Shown one piece after another: positions 18,445 to 27,069 of a stretch of DNA of 64,000 bases. The translations under genes and the position numbers were made by a program. Under the pieces are notes generated by a model. The model was not told the origin of the DNA. It did no database searches and worked only from the letters and a program-made list of their open reading frames with translations. The stretch's first letter is position 1. Each line of letters starts with the position of its first letter. The DNA is taken from positions 1-64,000 of the forward strand of contig CACHDI010000002.1 of assembly GCA_902578545.1 (NCBI GenBank), given 5' to 3'. The DNA comes from an uncultured Alphaproteobacteria bacterium. GTDB taxonomy: Bacteria; Pseudomonadota; Alphaproteobacteria; Rhodobacterales; Rhodobacteraceae.

Positions 18445-19203
18445 ATGACTAGCTATAATAAAATAATAATCCCTTTATTAAGTGTTTTCATTTTTTGTAT
18501 ATTCTGGGAATGGCTTGTTTGGATTAACGGTTGGCCAAACTATAAAATGGCATCCCCATCAGATTTGTGGCCTGCCTTTTGGAAATTTCGTTGGCTTTTT
18601 CTGAGTTATGGATGGGATACTCTCTGGAGAACCATAGTGGGCTTATCTCTATCAGTTTTTGTTGGTGTTGGGTTTGGAATAATAATGGGATTTTCAAAAA
18701 CAATGCGTATAGCTTTATACCCTCTTTTGGTCGGTTTTAATGCCATACCTAAAGCTACAGTGGTACCTGTGATTGCACTTATGTTTGTAGGCTTTCATGA
18801 CATGAATACTATTTTAATAGTCATTTTTATTTCTTTTTTTCCAATAGCAGTTTCAATATCTATTGGTTTATCAACTTTAGAACCTGAATATAAGGATATT
18901 TTATTGTCATTAGGTGCAACTAAATTTGAAATTTTTTATAAGATAGCATTACCTAAAACATTACCTGAGTTTTTTGGTGCTCTCAAAGTTTCAGCTACCT
19001 TAGCATTTATCGGCACTAATTTGATGGAAATAATTGAACCTCACGGAAAAGGATTAGGGCATCTTTTTGACAGCGGAAAGATAAGTGCTGATTATCCATT
19101 AATGTTTGCCGTATTAATTGCCCTTGCAGTGTTAGGCATTTTTTTATACTACATTGTAGTCTTATTTGAAAGCATTTTTGCAGGATGGGCAGAAAGAAAT
19201 TAA
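18445..19203 (+). CDS. NitT/TauT-family ABC transporter permease
   Basis: 252 residues with about six transmembrane helices and the SsuC/TauC pattern: IFCIFWEWLVWINGWPNYKMASP at the start, GWDTLWRTIVGLSLSVFVGVGFG, then FNAIPKATVVPVIALMFVG and the loop SLGATKFEIFYKIALPKTLPEFF. The ATG at 18445 was preferred to the TTG at 18421, which would overlap the ATPase gene by twenty bases. It forms the channel of the importer encoded from 16614. The operon appears to end here; an amidohydrolase gene converges from the other strand. Confidence 0.9.
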   Translation: MTSYNKIIIPLLSVFIFCIFWEWLVWINGWPNYKMASPSDLWPAFWKFRWLFLSYGWDTLWRTIVGLSLSVFVGVGFGIIMGFSKTMRIALYPLLVGFNAIPKATVVPVIALMFVGFHDMNTILIVIFISFFPIAVSISIGLSTLEPEYKDILLSLGATKFEIFYKIALPKTLPEFFGALKVSATLAFIGTNLMEIIEPHGKGLGHLFDSGKISADYPLMFAVLIALAVLGIFLYYIVVLFESIFAGWAERN

Positions 19204-19260
19204 TCGTTTTAAATTTGAACCATTCCTTAATATCAATTTTTATTGATTCTCATGTTATGT

Positions 19261-20097
19261 CTATAAATTCCATATATTAATGCTATTTTCAAAGAAAAAG
19301 CTTTTCTTTTCTTCATGCGACCAGTCTTGTGTCATCAAATAAGTGGCAGCTACCCAAGTTTCTAAACCTCCACCAAGATTACACACTGGACTATCACTGC
19401 CCCATATAATTCTTTTAATTCCAAAAGAACTAACCACATGTTCAAAATAAGGTTTTATTTCATCTAAAGTCCATGTCCTGTTATCACCATACGCTATAAT
19501 ACCAGAAATCTTACAAAATAAATTATCTCGATGAGCTAATTGAGAAATACTTTTTTTCCAATCATTAAAATCACCATCTTTTATGTTTGGAACACCGCAA
19601 TGATCTAGAATAAATGTTACTTTTGGACAGAAATCAATTAGTTGCATTATTTCTGAGTGTTGATGAGGAAATGCACATAAATCAAAAGTAAGTTTTGTTT
19701 CAGATAGTAAATTTACATTTTTTTTAAATTGGTCACTGCCTGCGGTGTTATCTGGAGCAACATGTAATACTCTACGAAATCCCTTAATTAATTTTTGAGT
19801 ATCTGCATATTCAATCATATCTTGGAAATTATTTTGTTCTGGTCTACAGGAAGAAATAACACCTTTGATAATAGTATCATTATTTTCAATCAAATTATGT
19901 ATCATCTTCGTTTCTTCTTTAATTTGATTTTCTTCAACATCTACTTCCATATGTAAACACGCACTTATTCCTAAACGACTAGCTTTAATATGATAGTCTT
20001 CATAATGACTAGGTTTATTTAATGAATCTACTTTATCCAACCATGGATATTTCAAAATATCTGGATAAATCAAATGCAAGTGTGTATCAAATAGCAT
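19261..20097 (-). CDS. amidohydrolase-family lactonase-like protein (COG3618 type)
   Basis: 278 residues of the amidohydrolase_2 TIM-barrel family. The N-terminal metal motif is FDTHLHLIYPDILKYPW (HxH at residues 5-7), then IKGFRRVLHV, a mid-barrel FILDHCGVPNIK (His/Asp), and the C-terminal IIWGSDSPVC with the conserved catalytic Asp. The layout matches sugar lactonases such as L-fucono- and L-rhamnono-lactonases. It lies beside an SMP-30 lactonase and close to an aldo-keto reductase, which together could oxidise an aldose to an acid. The substrate is inferred. Confidence 0.82.
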   Translation of the reverse strand: MLFDTHLHLIYPDILKYPWLDKVDSLNKPSHYEDYHIKASRLGISACLHMEVDVEENQIKEETKMIHNLIENNDTIIKGVISSCRPEQNNFQDMIEYADTQKLIKGFRRVLHVAPDNTAGSDQFKKNVNLLSETKLTFDLCAFPHQHSEIMQLIDFCPKVTFILDHCGVPNIKDGDFNDWKKSISQLAHRDNLFCKISGIIAYGDNRTWTLDEIKPYFEHVVSSFGIKRIIWGSDSPVCNLGGGLETWVAATYLMTQDWSHEEKKSFFFENSINIWNL

Positions 20098-20183
20098 ATT
20101 TCAACCTTAAAATTAGTAATATTATTTTAGATTTATAATCATACTTATTTAAATTAGTTAGAGAAAATTGATACAAAAAATTT

Positions 20184-21137
20184 CTAAACAATGCAGGATC
20201 TTCCATTTACTGCTAAGTAAGCTGAATAAATAGACGTTGTTCCAGCAATAAAAAGTCTATTTAAAGAACTTCCTCCAAAACAAACATTTGCTACCATCTC
20301 AGGAATACGTATTTTGCCTATAAGTTTTCCATCTTTAGAAAAGCAATGCACACCATCTGCAGCTGAAGTCCATAACCTATCTTCAGAATCAAATCGAAAC
20401 CCATCAAAAAGACCAGCATTACATTCTGCAAATACTTTACTTTCTCCCAATGAACTTCCATCACTATTTACTTTTATTTTTCTTATATGTTTAGGACCAT
20501 TTTTCATATGAGATAAGCCAGTATCAGAAATAAAAAGTGAAGTTTCATCATGGTTGAAAGCTAAACCATTTGGTTTAATAAAATCTGTTGCTACAATTGA
20601 AATTTTTTTTAAATCCCTATCTATCCTGTAAACAAAGCAACCTTCCTGCTCAGAAATAGATTTGATACCTTCATAATCACTAATTATTCCATAAGTTGGA
20701 TCAGTAAACCATATCGAGCCATCAGATTTAACAACAACATCATTTGGAGAATTTAGTTTTTTATTATTAAAACTGTCAGCAACTATTGTGATTGAACCAT
20801 TATGTTCTGTTCTTGTAACTCTTCTACTTTTATGCTCGCAAGTGATCAACCTACCTTGATGATCAATTGTATTCCCATTTGAACAATATGATGGTTTTCT
20901 AAAAACTGAAACACTTCCGTCAGTTTCATCCCAGCGAAGAATTCTATTATTTGGTATATCAGAAATTAACAAATATTTTCCAGCAGGAAACCAAACTGGA
21001 CCCTCTAACCATCTTGCACCTGTCCACAACCTCTCTACTCTTCCATGACCTGTCAAACAATTTGCAAATTCTGAGGATAGTATCTCAAAACCTGTGCCTT
21101 CTATTTCTCCAAACAAATAAGCCACCTTTAAATTCAA
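20184..21137 (-). CDS. SMP-30/gluconolactonase-like protein
   Basis: About 317 residues forming a six-bladed SMP-30/gluconolactonase beta-propeller. Motifs are ARWLEGPVWFPAGKYLLISD (metal-ligand Glu), GNTIDHQGRLITCEH, NSPNDVVVKSDGSIWFTDPTYG (ligand Asn), KPNGLAFNHDETSLFISDTG (ligand Asp) and FDGFRFDSEDRLWTSAADGV. The family hydrolyses sugar lactones with Ca or Zn. No ATG exists near the N-terminus. The TTG at 21137 or the GTG four codons later must serve, so the true start is uncertain. It runs in the same direction as the amidohydrolase, 86 bases apart. Confidence 0.83.
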   Translation of the reverse strand: MNLKVAYLFGEIEGTGFEILSSEFANCLTGHGRVERLWTGARWLEGPVWFPAGKYLLISDIPNNRILRWDETDGSVSVFRKPSYCSNGNTIDHQGRLITCEHKSRRVTRTEHNGSITIVADSFNNKKLNSPNDVVVKSDGSIWFTDPTYGIISDYEGIKSISEQEGCFVYRIDRDLKKISIVATDFIKPNGLAFNHDETSLFISDTGLSHMKNGPKHIRKIKVNSDGSSLGESKVFAECNAGLFDGFRFDSEDRLWTSAADGVHCFSKDGKLIGKIRIPEMVANVCFGGSSLNRLFIAGTTSIYSAYLAVNGRSCIV

Positions 21138-21190
21138 TTAATAAGCATAAAATATTGTAAACCAAATATACCAACTAAAGAAGTTATATT

Positions 21191-22222
21191 TTGAAAAAAA
21201 AAAATCTAATGTTAAGGTTTAATAATTTTATTATCTTTAAGGTGAACGTCCTGAATAAATTTGCTGCTAGACTTAATTCATTTAAAATTGGTCATCAGGA
21301 TTATTGGCCTGGTAAGAATAATATTAACACCCTTGATTTACTAGGTAGAGCTTCAAAAGCAGGGATTAATGCAGCTGACTTAAATTTCCCTGACCACTTT
21401 GAAGATATTAATCTACAAGAATTAAAAGAAACGCTAAACCAATTAAATATCCATTTAAATGGTTTAGCTATGCGATACTATTCTGAATCAAAGTTTAAAT
21501 TAGGCGCCTTTACTAATCCCGAAAAGGAAATAAGAAAAAAAGCAATTGAAGAAACAAAAAAAGGTATTGATATTTTATCAGAGCTTAATGGTGATTTATT
21601 AACTTTATGGATGGGCCAAGATGGTTTTGATTATTCCTTTCAAGCCAATTATCGTCAGCTATGGGATTGGACCATTAATGCTTTACATGAAATAACTGAA
21701 TATAATCCAAAAATAAAAATTGCTTTAGAATATAAACCCAATGAACCACGTTCTTTTTCTTTAATGCCTGATGTATCCACAACCCTTATGGCAATAAAAG
21801 AGGTAGGAAATAAAAATATGGGGGTTGTACTCGATTTTGCACACGTAATTTATGCTGACGAAATGCCTGCTTATTCTGCTAATTTGATTGGTAGATATTC
21901 AGAAATTTTGGGAGTACATCTTAATGATGGGTATGGAAAATGGGATAATGGGTTAATGGTAGGTTCTGTGCACCCAATACAAATTATAGAATTATTAGTA
22001 GAACTTAAGAAACTCAATTATAAAAGGGCCATTTATTTTGATACTTTTCCTGATCATTCTGGCTTAGATCCAATTAAAGAATCTTTAACTAATATTAAAA
22101 CTTTTAAGAGGTTAAATAAAATTGCTGATAAATTAATTAATAATTCTGATTTAAATGAAGCTATTTCAAATCAAAATGCTACTCAATCTTTTGATATAAT
22201 TCAAAAATACCTTTTTAAATGA
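21191..22222 (+). CDS. xylose-isomerase-like TIM-barrel sugar isomerase
   Basis: About 343 residues of the AP endonuclease 2/xylose isomerase-like superfamily. The conserved part begins with NKFAARLNSFKIGHQDYW. Metal ligands are likely in ALEYKPNEPR, VVLDFAHVIYADE, LGVHLNDGYGKWD and RAIYFDTFPD. Several starts are possible (TTG 21191, ATG 21209, GTG 21242), and the first conserved residues argue for the GTG at 21242 or nearby. It overlaps the ribokinase gene by four bases (ATGA), so isomerisation and phosphorylation of one sugar are probably consecutive steps. The specific sugar is not known. Confidence 0.82.
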   Translation: MKKKNLMLRFNNFIIFKVNVLNKFAARLNSFKIGHQDYWPGKNNINTLDLLGRASKAGINAADLNFPDHFEDINLQELKETLNQLNIHLNGLAMRYYSESKFKLGAFTNPEKEIRKKAIEETKKGIDILSELNGDLLTLWMGQDGFDYSFQANYRQLWDWTINALHEITEYNPKIKIALEYKPNEPRSFSLMPDVSTTLMAIKEVGNKNMGVVLDFAHVIYADEMPAYSANLIGRYSEILGVHLNDGYGKWDNGLMVGSVHPIQIIELLVELKKLNYKRAIYFDTFPDHSGLDPIKESLTNIKTFKRLNKIADKLINNSDLNEAISNQNATQSFDIIQKYLFK

Positions 22223-23094
22223 AAAAAATATGTATCATAGGATCTTTACACTGGGACATTGTAGTAAATACAAATAAAATCCCAAAAAAAGATGAAACTG
22301 CTAGTGGTTCAAAAGTTCATTACCTTTTTGGTGGAAAAGGAGGTAATCAAGCCTTGTCATCAAATAGATATGGGTCTGATACCTATTTTATTGGAAGAAT
22401 TGGAAAAGACAATTTTGGGAAAAAAATACTTAAAACGCTAAAAAAAAGCACCATTGATATCAAACAACTACAGGTAGGATCAGAAAAAAGTGGTATGAGT
22501 GTCGCTGTTATAGATAAAAAAGGTAATTATAAAGCAACCATAGTCTCAGGTGCAAACTTAAGTATAGATTATAAAAAAATAACTCTAAAAAAAAATACAG
22601 GAATTCTACTGCTGCAAAATGAAATTTCAGAAAAAATAAATTTAATTGCAGCAAAAAAAGCTAAAGAAATAAATTGTGAGGTATGGATAAATGCCGCACC
22701 AGCCAGAAAAATAAATCCAAAATTGTTAGAACTGATTGATGTAATTATTATTAATAAAGTTGAGGCTGAATTCTATAAAAAATCACTATTTCAAAACAAA
22801 TTCAATAAAATCACTAAAGTAATAACTTTAGGATCAAAAGGTTTAGAAGTCCAATTTCCCGATGGAGATCACAAAAAAATTCAAGCTTTTAAAGTAAAGG
22901 TAAAGTCGACACATGGTGCAGGAGATGCATTCATAGGAGCTATGGCTTCATATAAGTTAAGAGGAAATAATTTTATTTCTTGCTTAAACTATGGCCAAGC
23001 CGCGGCAGCTTTACATATTTCAAGTACAATTAAACAGAGAAATAAGATTTTAGAAAAAGATATCTTGGATTTAATTATTAAAAACAAAACATAA
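22219..23094 (+). CDS. ribokinase-like PfkB sugar kinase
   Basis: 291 residues with the two PfkB signatures: an early GSKVHYLFGGKGGNQALSSN (about 31-50, matching the ribokinase GGKGxNQA box) and a late THGAGDAFIGAMASY with the catalytic Asp. It begins IIGSLHWDIVVNTNKIP, typical for the fold. It would phosphorylate ribose or a similar sugar with ATP. It is translationally coupled to the isomerase gene. The next gene converges after six bases. A second, longer ribokinase homologue lies at 31622, so the two may serve different sugars. Confidence 0.87.
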   Translation: MKKICIIGSLHWDIVVNTNKIPKKDETASGSKVHYLFGGKGGNQALSSNRYGSDTYFIGRIGKDNFGKKILKTLKKSTIDIKQLQVGSEKSGMSVAVIDKKGNYKATIVSGANLSIDYKKITLKKNTGILLLQNEISEKINLIAAKKAKEINCEVWINAAPARKINPKLLELIDVIIINKVEAEFYKKSLFQNKFNKITKVITLGSKGLEVQFPDGDHKKIQAFKVKVKSTHGAGDAFIGAMASYKLRGNNFISCLNYGQAAAALHISSTIKQRNKILEKDILDLIIKNKT

Positions 23095-23100
23095 AAAAAA

Positions 23101-24129
23101 TCAATCGATGGGGGCTTTTGGGTTCATTAACTCCCTAGACTTCAAATCATTCCAAAGTTCTTTTGGAATATTGTACTGCATACATTCGTAATTACTCTTC
23201 ATTTCCTCTTTACTTTGACCACCTGGGATTACAGAAAGATGTGCATTGTGTAATAATGGGAATTGAAGAGCAGCTGCTTTAAGAGGAATTTCATATTTAC
23301 GGCAAACTAATTCAATTTTATTAACTTTTTCTAAAATGTCTTTTGGAGCAATATCATAATTGTAATAGGCTCCTTTAACTGCTCCAGTAGCAAGAATACC
23401 AGAGTTGTATGGGCCACCTGTAATAATTCCTATTCCTCTTTTTTGACAAAGAGGAAGAAAGGACTTTAATGCCTCTTGTTCTAAAAGAGTATATCTTCCT
23501 GCTAATAAAAATAAGTCAAAATCTCCTCTTTCAGCCAAATACTGACAAACTTCCCACTCATTAATACCACCACCGATTGCAGATATTACATTTTGATCTC
23601 TCAGAGATAACATAGCTTCATATCCCTTCTTATCAAAAAATTCTGAAATTCTTTGATCAGATGCAGTTTTACTACCATGCGTAAATATACATAAATCATG
23701 AACATAAAGAATATCAATTTTAGATACTCCTAATCTTTCTAAAGAAAACTCAAAAGAACGCATAACTCCATCATAACTATAATCATAGTGTTCTTTTCGA
23801 AAAGGAACATTAAACCACTTACCAATTCCAGTTTGATCTTCAGCTTTACAAGGTTTCATTATTCTACCAACCTTAGAAGATAAAATGTAATCATTTTTAT
23901 TTTTAGATCTTAAGAATCTGTTTAATCTAGTCTCACTTAAACCTAAACCATACAATGGTGCAGTATCATAATACCTTACTCCTAAATCCCATGCACTATT
24001 CAAAGTATCATTGGCTTCTTCATCTAAAATACTTTTATATAAATTACCAAGGGGAGCAGATCCAAATCCAAGTTCAGTAAAATTTAATACATTTTTTTTA
24101 TGTCGATCCCATTTTCTATGTTTAATCAT
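23101..24129 (-). CDS. aldo/keto reductase (D-threo-aldose 1-dehydrogenase-like)
   Basis: 342 residues from the ATG at 24129. The TTG seven codons upstream is less likely. It has LGFGSAPLGNLYKSILDEEA and the catalytic tetrad: Asp and Tyr in RYYDTAPLYGLGLSE, Lys in LSSKVGRIM and His in ILYVHDLCIF. The GLGLSETRL and FNVPFRKEHYDYSYDGVMRSF segments are characteristic of the L-fucose/D-threo-aldose 1-dehydrogenase subgroup of COG0667. It would oxidise an aldose to its lactone with NAD(P). Lactonase genes lie within 5 kb. Divergent from the BtpA-M42 pair. Confidence 0.85.
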   Translation of the reverse strand: MIKHRKWDRHKKNVLNFTELGFGSAPLGNLYKSILDEEANDTLNSAWDLGVRYYDTAPLYGLGLSETRLNRFLRSKNKNDYILSSKVGRIMKPCKAEDQTGIGKWFNVPFRKEHYDYSYDGVMRSFEFSLERLGVSKIDILYVHDLCIFTHGSKTASDQRISEFFDKKGYEAMLSLRDQNVISAIGGGINEWEVCQYLAERGDFDLFLLAGRYTLLEQEALKSFLPLCQKRGIGIITGGPYNSGILATGAVKGAYYNYDIAPKDILEKVNKIELVCRKYEIPLKAAALQFPLLHNAHLSVIPGGQSKEEMKSNYECMQYNIPKELWNDLKSRELMNPKAPID

Positions 24130-24229
24130 ATTAAAACCATAAAATAACAAACATCATTCGATGGTAATCATTTTTCCTTTACCTGACCAGAATTAAATAG
24201 TTAAATTATATTTTTAAGGGAGTTCATAG

Positions 24230-25039
24230 TTGGAAGATAAATTCTATAAACTATTTGGCACTAAAAAACCTATTATAGCAATGGTACATTTAGGAGCTTT
24301 GCCAGGGTCTCCACTTTATAATAAAGAAAATGGTATTACCGGCTTAATAAAAGAAGCCAAAAAAGATTTAGAAGCACTTCAAACTGCTAAATTTGATGCA
24401 ATTATGTTTGGAAATGAAAATGATCGTCCTTATCAACTTAATGTAGATACTGCATCAACTGCTGCTGCTGCATATATTATTGGCGAATTAAAAAGAGATA
24501 TTAAAATACCTTTTGGTGTAGATATGCTTTGGGATCCAATGGCCACTATTGCCTTAGGTACTGCAACTAAAGCAAATTTTGTACGAGAAATTTTTACTGG
24601 TACTTACTCCTCAGATATGGGTATTTGGGCTCCAAATGCAGGGGAAGCCTTGAGATATAAACAGAATTTGGGAAGTGAGGAGATGCTTTTACTTTTTAAT
24701 ATTTCAGCAGAATTTGCATATTCACAAGATAGACGACCTTTAACAGATAGAGCTAGAAGTGTAGTATTTTCTTCATTACCAGATGCAATTTTAGTTAGTG
24801 GTCAAATAACTGGTGAAGCAGCATCCATGAATGACTTAATGTCTGTAAAAAAAGCATTACCGCATACTCCAGTTCTAGCTAATACTGGAGTCAAGCATGA
24901 TACGGTAATTCAAGTATTAAAAAATGCGGATGGTTGCATTGTTGGGTCGTCTTTAAAAGAGGATGGGAATACTTGGAAGCCAGTTGATCCAAAACGTGCT
25001 AGAGATTTTATGAATATTGTAAGTAAATTTAGAAAGTAA
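24230..25039 (+). CDS. BtpA/SgcQ-family protein
   Basis: 269 residues of the BtpA family (PF03437 type), a TIM-barrel. Characteristic segments are PIIAMVHLGALPGSPLY, KFDAIMFGNENDRPY, FGVDMLWDPMATIALG, FVREIFTGTYSSDMGIW, ILVSGQITGEAAS, PVLANTGVKHDTV and GCIVGSSLKEDG. E. coli SgcQ belongs to this family and lies in a sugar operon with SgcX; other members were linked to photosystem I biogenesis in cyanobacteria. The start is TTG at 24230, behind an AAGGGAG ribosome site. It overlaps the M42 peptidase gene by one base. The catalysed reaction is unknown for the family. Confidence 0.88.
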   Translation: MEDKFYKLFGTKKPIIAMVHLGALPGSPLYNKENGITGLIKEAKKDLEALQTAKFDAIMFGNENDRPYQLNVDTASTAAAAYIIGELKRDIKIPFGVDMLWDPMATIALGTATKANFVREIFTGTYSSDMGIWAPNAGEALRYKQNLGSEEMLLLFNISAEFAYSQDRRPLTDRARSVVFSSLPDAILVSGQITGEAASMNDLMSVKKALPHTPVLANTGVKHDTVIQVLKNADGCIVGSSLKEDGNTWKPVDPKRARDFMNIVSKFRK

Positions 25040-26121
25040 TGAAAAATAAAATCTATAATAATTTAATTGATTTAATGATGTTACCGGGGCTGTCTGGCCA
25101 TGAAAAAAAAGTTTGTAATTATATATCACAGAGACTTAAAGAATTAGGGTTAAATCCTAAAACAGACGTAATGGGAAACTTATGGGTAAGCTTCCCAGGA
25201 GAAGGTCCTAGTGTAATGCTATTTACACATATGGATCAAATAGGATTTGTGGTTCGCAAAATAGAAGAAAATGGTTTTATTAAAATTGAAAGATTAGGAG
25301 GAGTCCCAGAAAAATCACTTGCTTCTCAAGCAGTAATATTTCCTTTAGAAAATGGAAATGAAATATTTGGAGTAATAACTAATAAAAGTCATCATGCTAC
25401 TCAACAAAATGAAAAATATAGTGTTGTTCCTTATAAAGATTTATATATTGATGTTGGCGTAAATTCATTTGAAGAAGTTTTAAACTTAGGCATTAACATT
25501 GGATCACCTGTTGTTTACAAGCCATCTGCAGAAGAATTTGGTAAAGAAAGAATAGCTGGTACTAGTATTGATGATAGAGCAGGTTGTGCGATAGCAATAG
25601 CAATAGCTGAAAAATTATCATTAAGAAAATTGGGGCCACCTATCCATTTAGTTTTTAGTGTTCAAGAAGAATTTAATTTAAGAGGTGTAATTCCTATTGC
25701 ACAACAATTATTGCCAGATATTGCTATCCAATTAGATTTAATACTAGCAACTGATACTCCTGATATGGAGGATAGAGGAAATGTATCATTGGGAAAAGGA
25801 CCAGCTATTAGCTTATATTCATTTCATGGAAGAGGAACTTTGAATGGTATAATTCCACATCCAGCTTTAGTAAAATTATTTGAGGAAACAGCTAATCAAA
25901 ATAGTATTCCTCTTCAAAAAAGTGTACACATTGGAGCTTTAACAGATCTTTCTTATGTGCAACTAGTAGGAAAAGGTGTAGCTTCTATAGATGTTGGATT
26001 TCCTATTAGATATTCTCATTCTTCACTTGAGGTATGTGATTTAAATGACCTAATTCTACTCACAACACTTTTAGAAGAAGTAATTAAAAATATTGATAAA
26101 AATTTTAGTTTAGAAAGATAA
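25039..26121 (+). CDS. M42-family metallopeptidase (SgcX/FrvX-like)
   Basis: 360 residues, the usual size for M42 aminopeptidases and their sugar-operon relatives SgcX and FrvX. The two-metal site is complete: His64 and Asp66 in LFTHMDQIGF, bridging Asp in TSIDDRAGCA (178-179), Glu-Glu in FSVQEEFNLRG (210-211), Asp239 in LATDTPD and His327 in RYSHSSLEV. Peptidase activity on N-terminal residues is the family default. In sugar operons the true substrate is unclear and could be a glycosylamine or similar conjugate (inference). It is coupled to the BtpA/SgcQ-like gene by a one-base overlap. Confidence 0.9.
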   Translation: MKNKIYNNLIDLMMLPGLSGHEKKVCNYISQRLKELGLNPKTDVMGNLWVSFPGEGPSVMLFTHMDQIGFVVRKIEENGFIKIERLGGVPEKSLASQAVIFPLENGNEIFGVITNKSHHATQQNEKYSVVPYKDLYIDVGVNSFEEVLNLGINIGSPVVYKPSAEEFGKERIAGTSIDDRAGCAIAIAIAEKLSLRKLGPPIHLVFSVQEEFNLRGVIPIAQQLLPDIAIQLDLILATDTPDMEDRGNVSLGKGPAISLYSFHGRGTLNGIIPHPALVKLFEETANQNSIPLQKSVHIGALTDLSYVQLVGKGVASIDVGFPIRYSHSSLEVCDLNDLILLTTLLEEVIKNIDKNFSLER

Positions 26122-26148
26122 AGCTTAAAATTATATTAATTTACTTTT

Positions 26149-27066
26149 TTATTTAACAGCACCTGCAGCCATACCCTTGATAATGAATTTTTCTAAAATA
26201 ATTCCAATAATTACAAGTGGTAAGATAGCAGCAAATGATAATGCAGCCATTGACCACCAAGCGATTCCTTGAGAACCCGTTTGACTAGCTACCATTACTG
26301 GTAAAGTTTTCGCATGAGATGAAGTAAGTAAAGCTGCAAAAAAATATTCATTCCAAGTTAATACTAAAGATATTATAAATGCAGCTATTATACCTGGGAG
26401 AGCAATTGGTAAAATAATTGTTCCAAAAGCCTTCCATAATGAAAGGCCATCGACTAGAGCTGCTTCTTCTAATTCGACAGGAATTGATCCAAATTGATCA
26501 CGCATTATCCATATAACTATTGGAAGAACTGTTAAGGTATAAAGGGCTATTAACCCAATTCTCGTATCTAAAAGAGCCAATTCCTTATATAAAACTAAAA
26601 AAGGAAGGGCTAAAACCACAGGAGGTAAAATTAGCTGAGATAAAAAGAAGAATGAAATATCCGAATTTCGCATAAAACCAAAACGATAACTGAATCTACT
26701 CAAGCCATAAGCTGTACAACTACCGAGAGCTACAGCAATTGTAGAGGAACTAAATGCTATAATTGTAGAGTTCCAAAATCTTTTTAAAAATTCCTCTCTA
26801 ACAGTGTTTTCAACAAAAATAGTATTTGGAGATAACCCCAATGATTTGAGACCTAACCACTTAGGAGTAAAATCCCACCAAGGAACAATATTCCCCTTCA
26901 TCACGTCTGGAGCAGCTTTAAATGTTGTAGTAATAGTCCAATAGATAGGAAAAAGACAAATAAAAGCCCATATTATTAATACACCATAAATTAAAAATCT
27001 GTTGAAAAACCAATTTGGTTTAAAGGACAAATCTTGGGCAGTATCATGAAAAATTTGTTTATTCAT
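26149..27066 (-). CDS. sugar ABC transporter permease (MalG type)
   Basis: 305 residues with six predicted transmembrane helices. The first is FLIYGVLIIWAFICLFPIYWTI. The EAA loop is ELEEAALVDGLSLWKAFGTI. After SLVLTWNEYFFAALLTSS the protein ends FIIKGMAAGAVK, the usual MalG-type C-terminus. It is last in a three-gene unit (binding protein, permease, permease) transcribed leftward, three bases after the MalF-type gene. The ATPase is encoded divergently at 30068. Imports a sugar or oligosaccharide; ligand unknown. Confidence 0.92.
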   Translation of the reverse strand: MNKQIFHDTAQDLSFKPNWFFNRFLIYGVLIIWAFICLFPIYWTITTTFKAAPDVMKGNIVPWWDFTPKWLGLKSLGLSPNTIFVENTVREEFLKRFWNSTIIAFSSSTIAVALGSCTAYGLSRFSYRFGFMRNSDISFFFLSQLILPPVVLALPFLVLYKELALLDTRIGLIALYTLTVLPIVIWIMRDQFGSIPVELEEAALVDGLSLWKAFGTIILPIALPGIIAAFIISLVLTWNEYFFAALLTSSHAKTLPVMVASQTGSQGIAWWSMAALSFAAILPLVIIGIILEKFIIKGMAAGAVK

Positions 27067-27069
27067 ACT

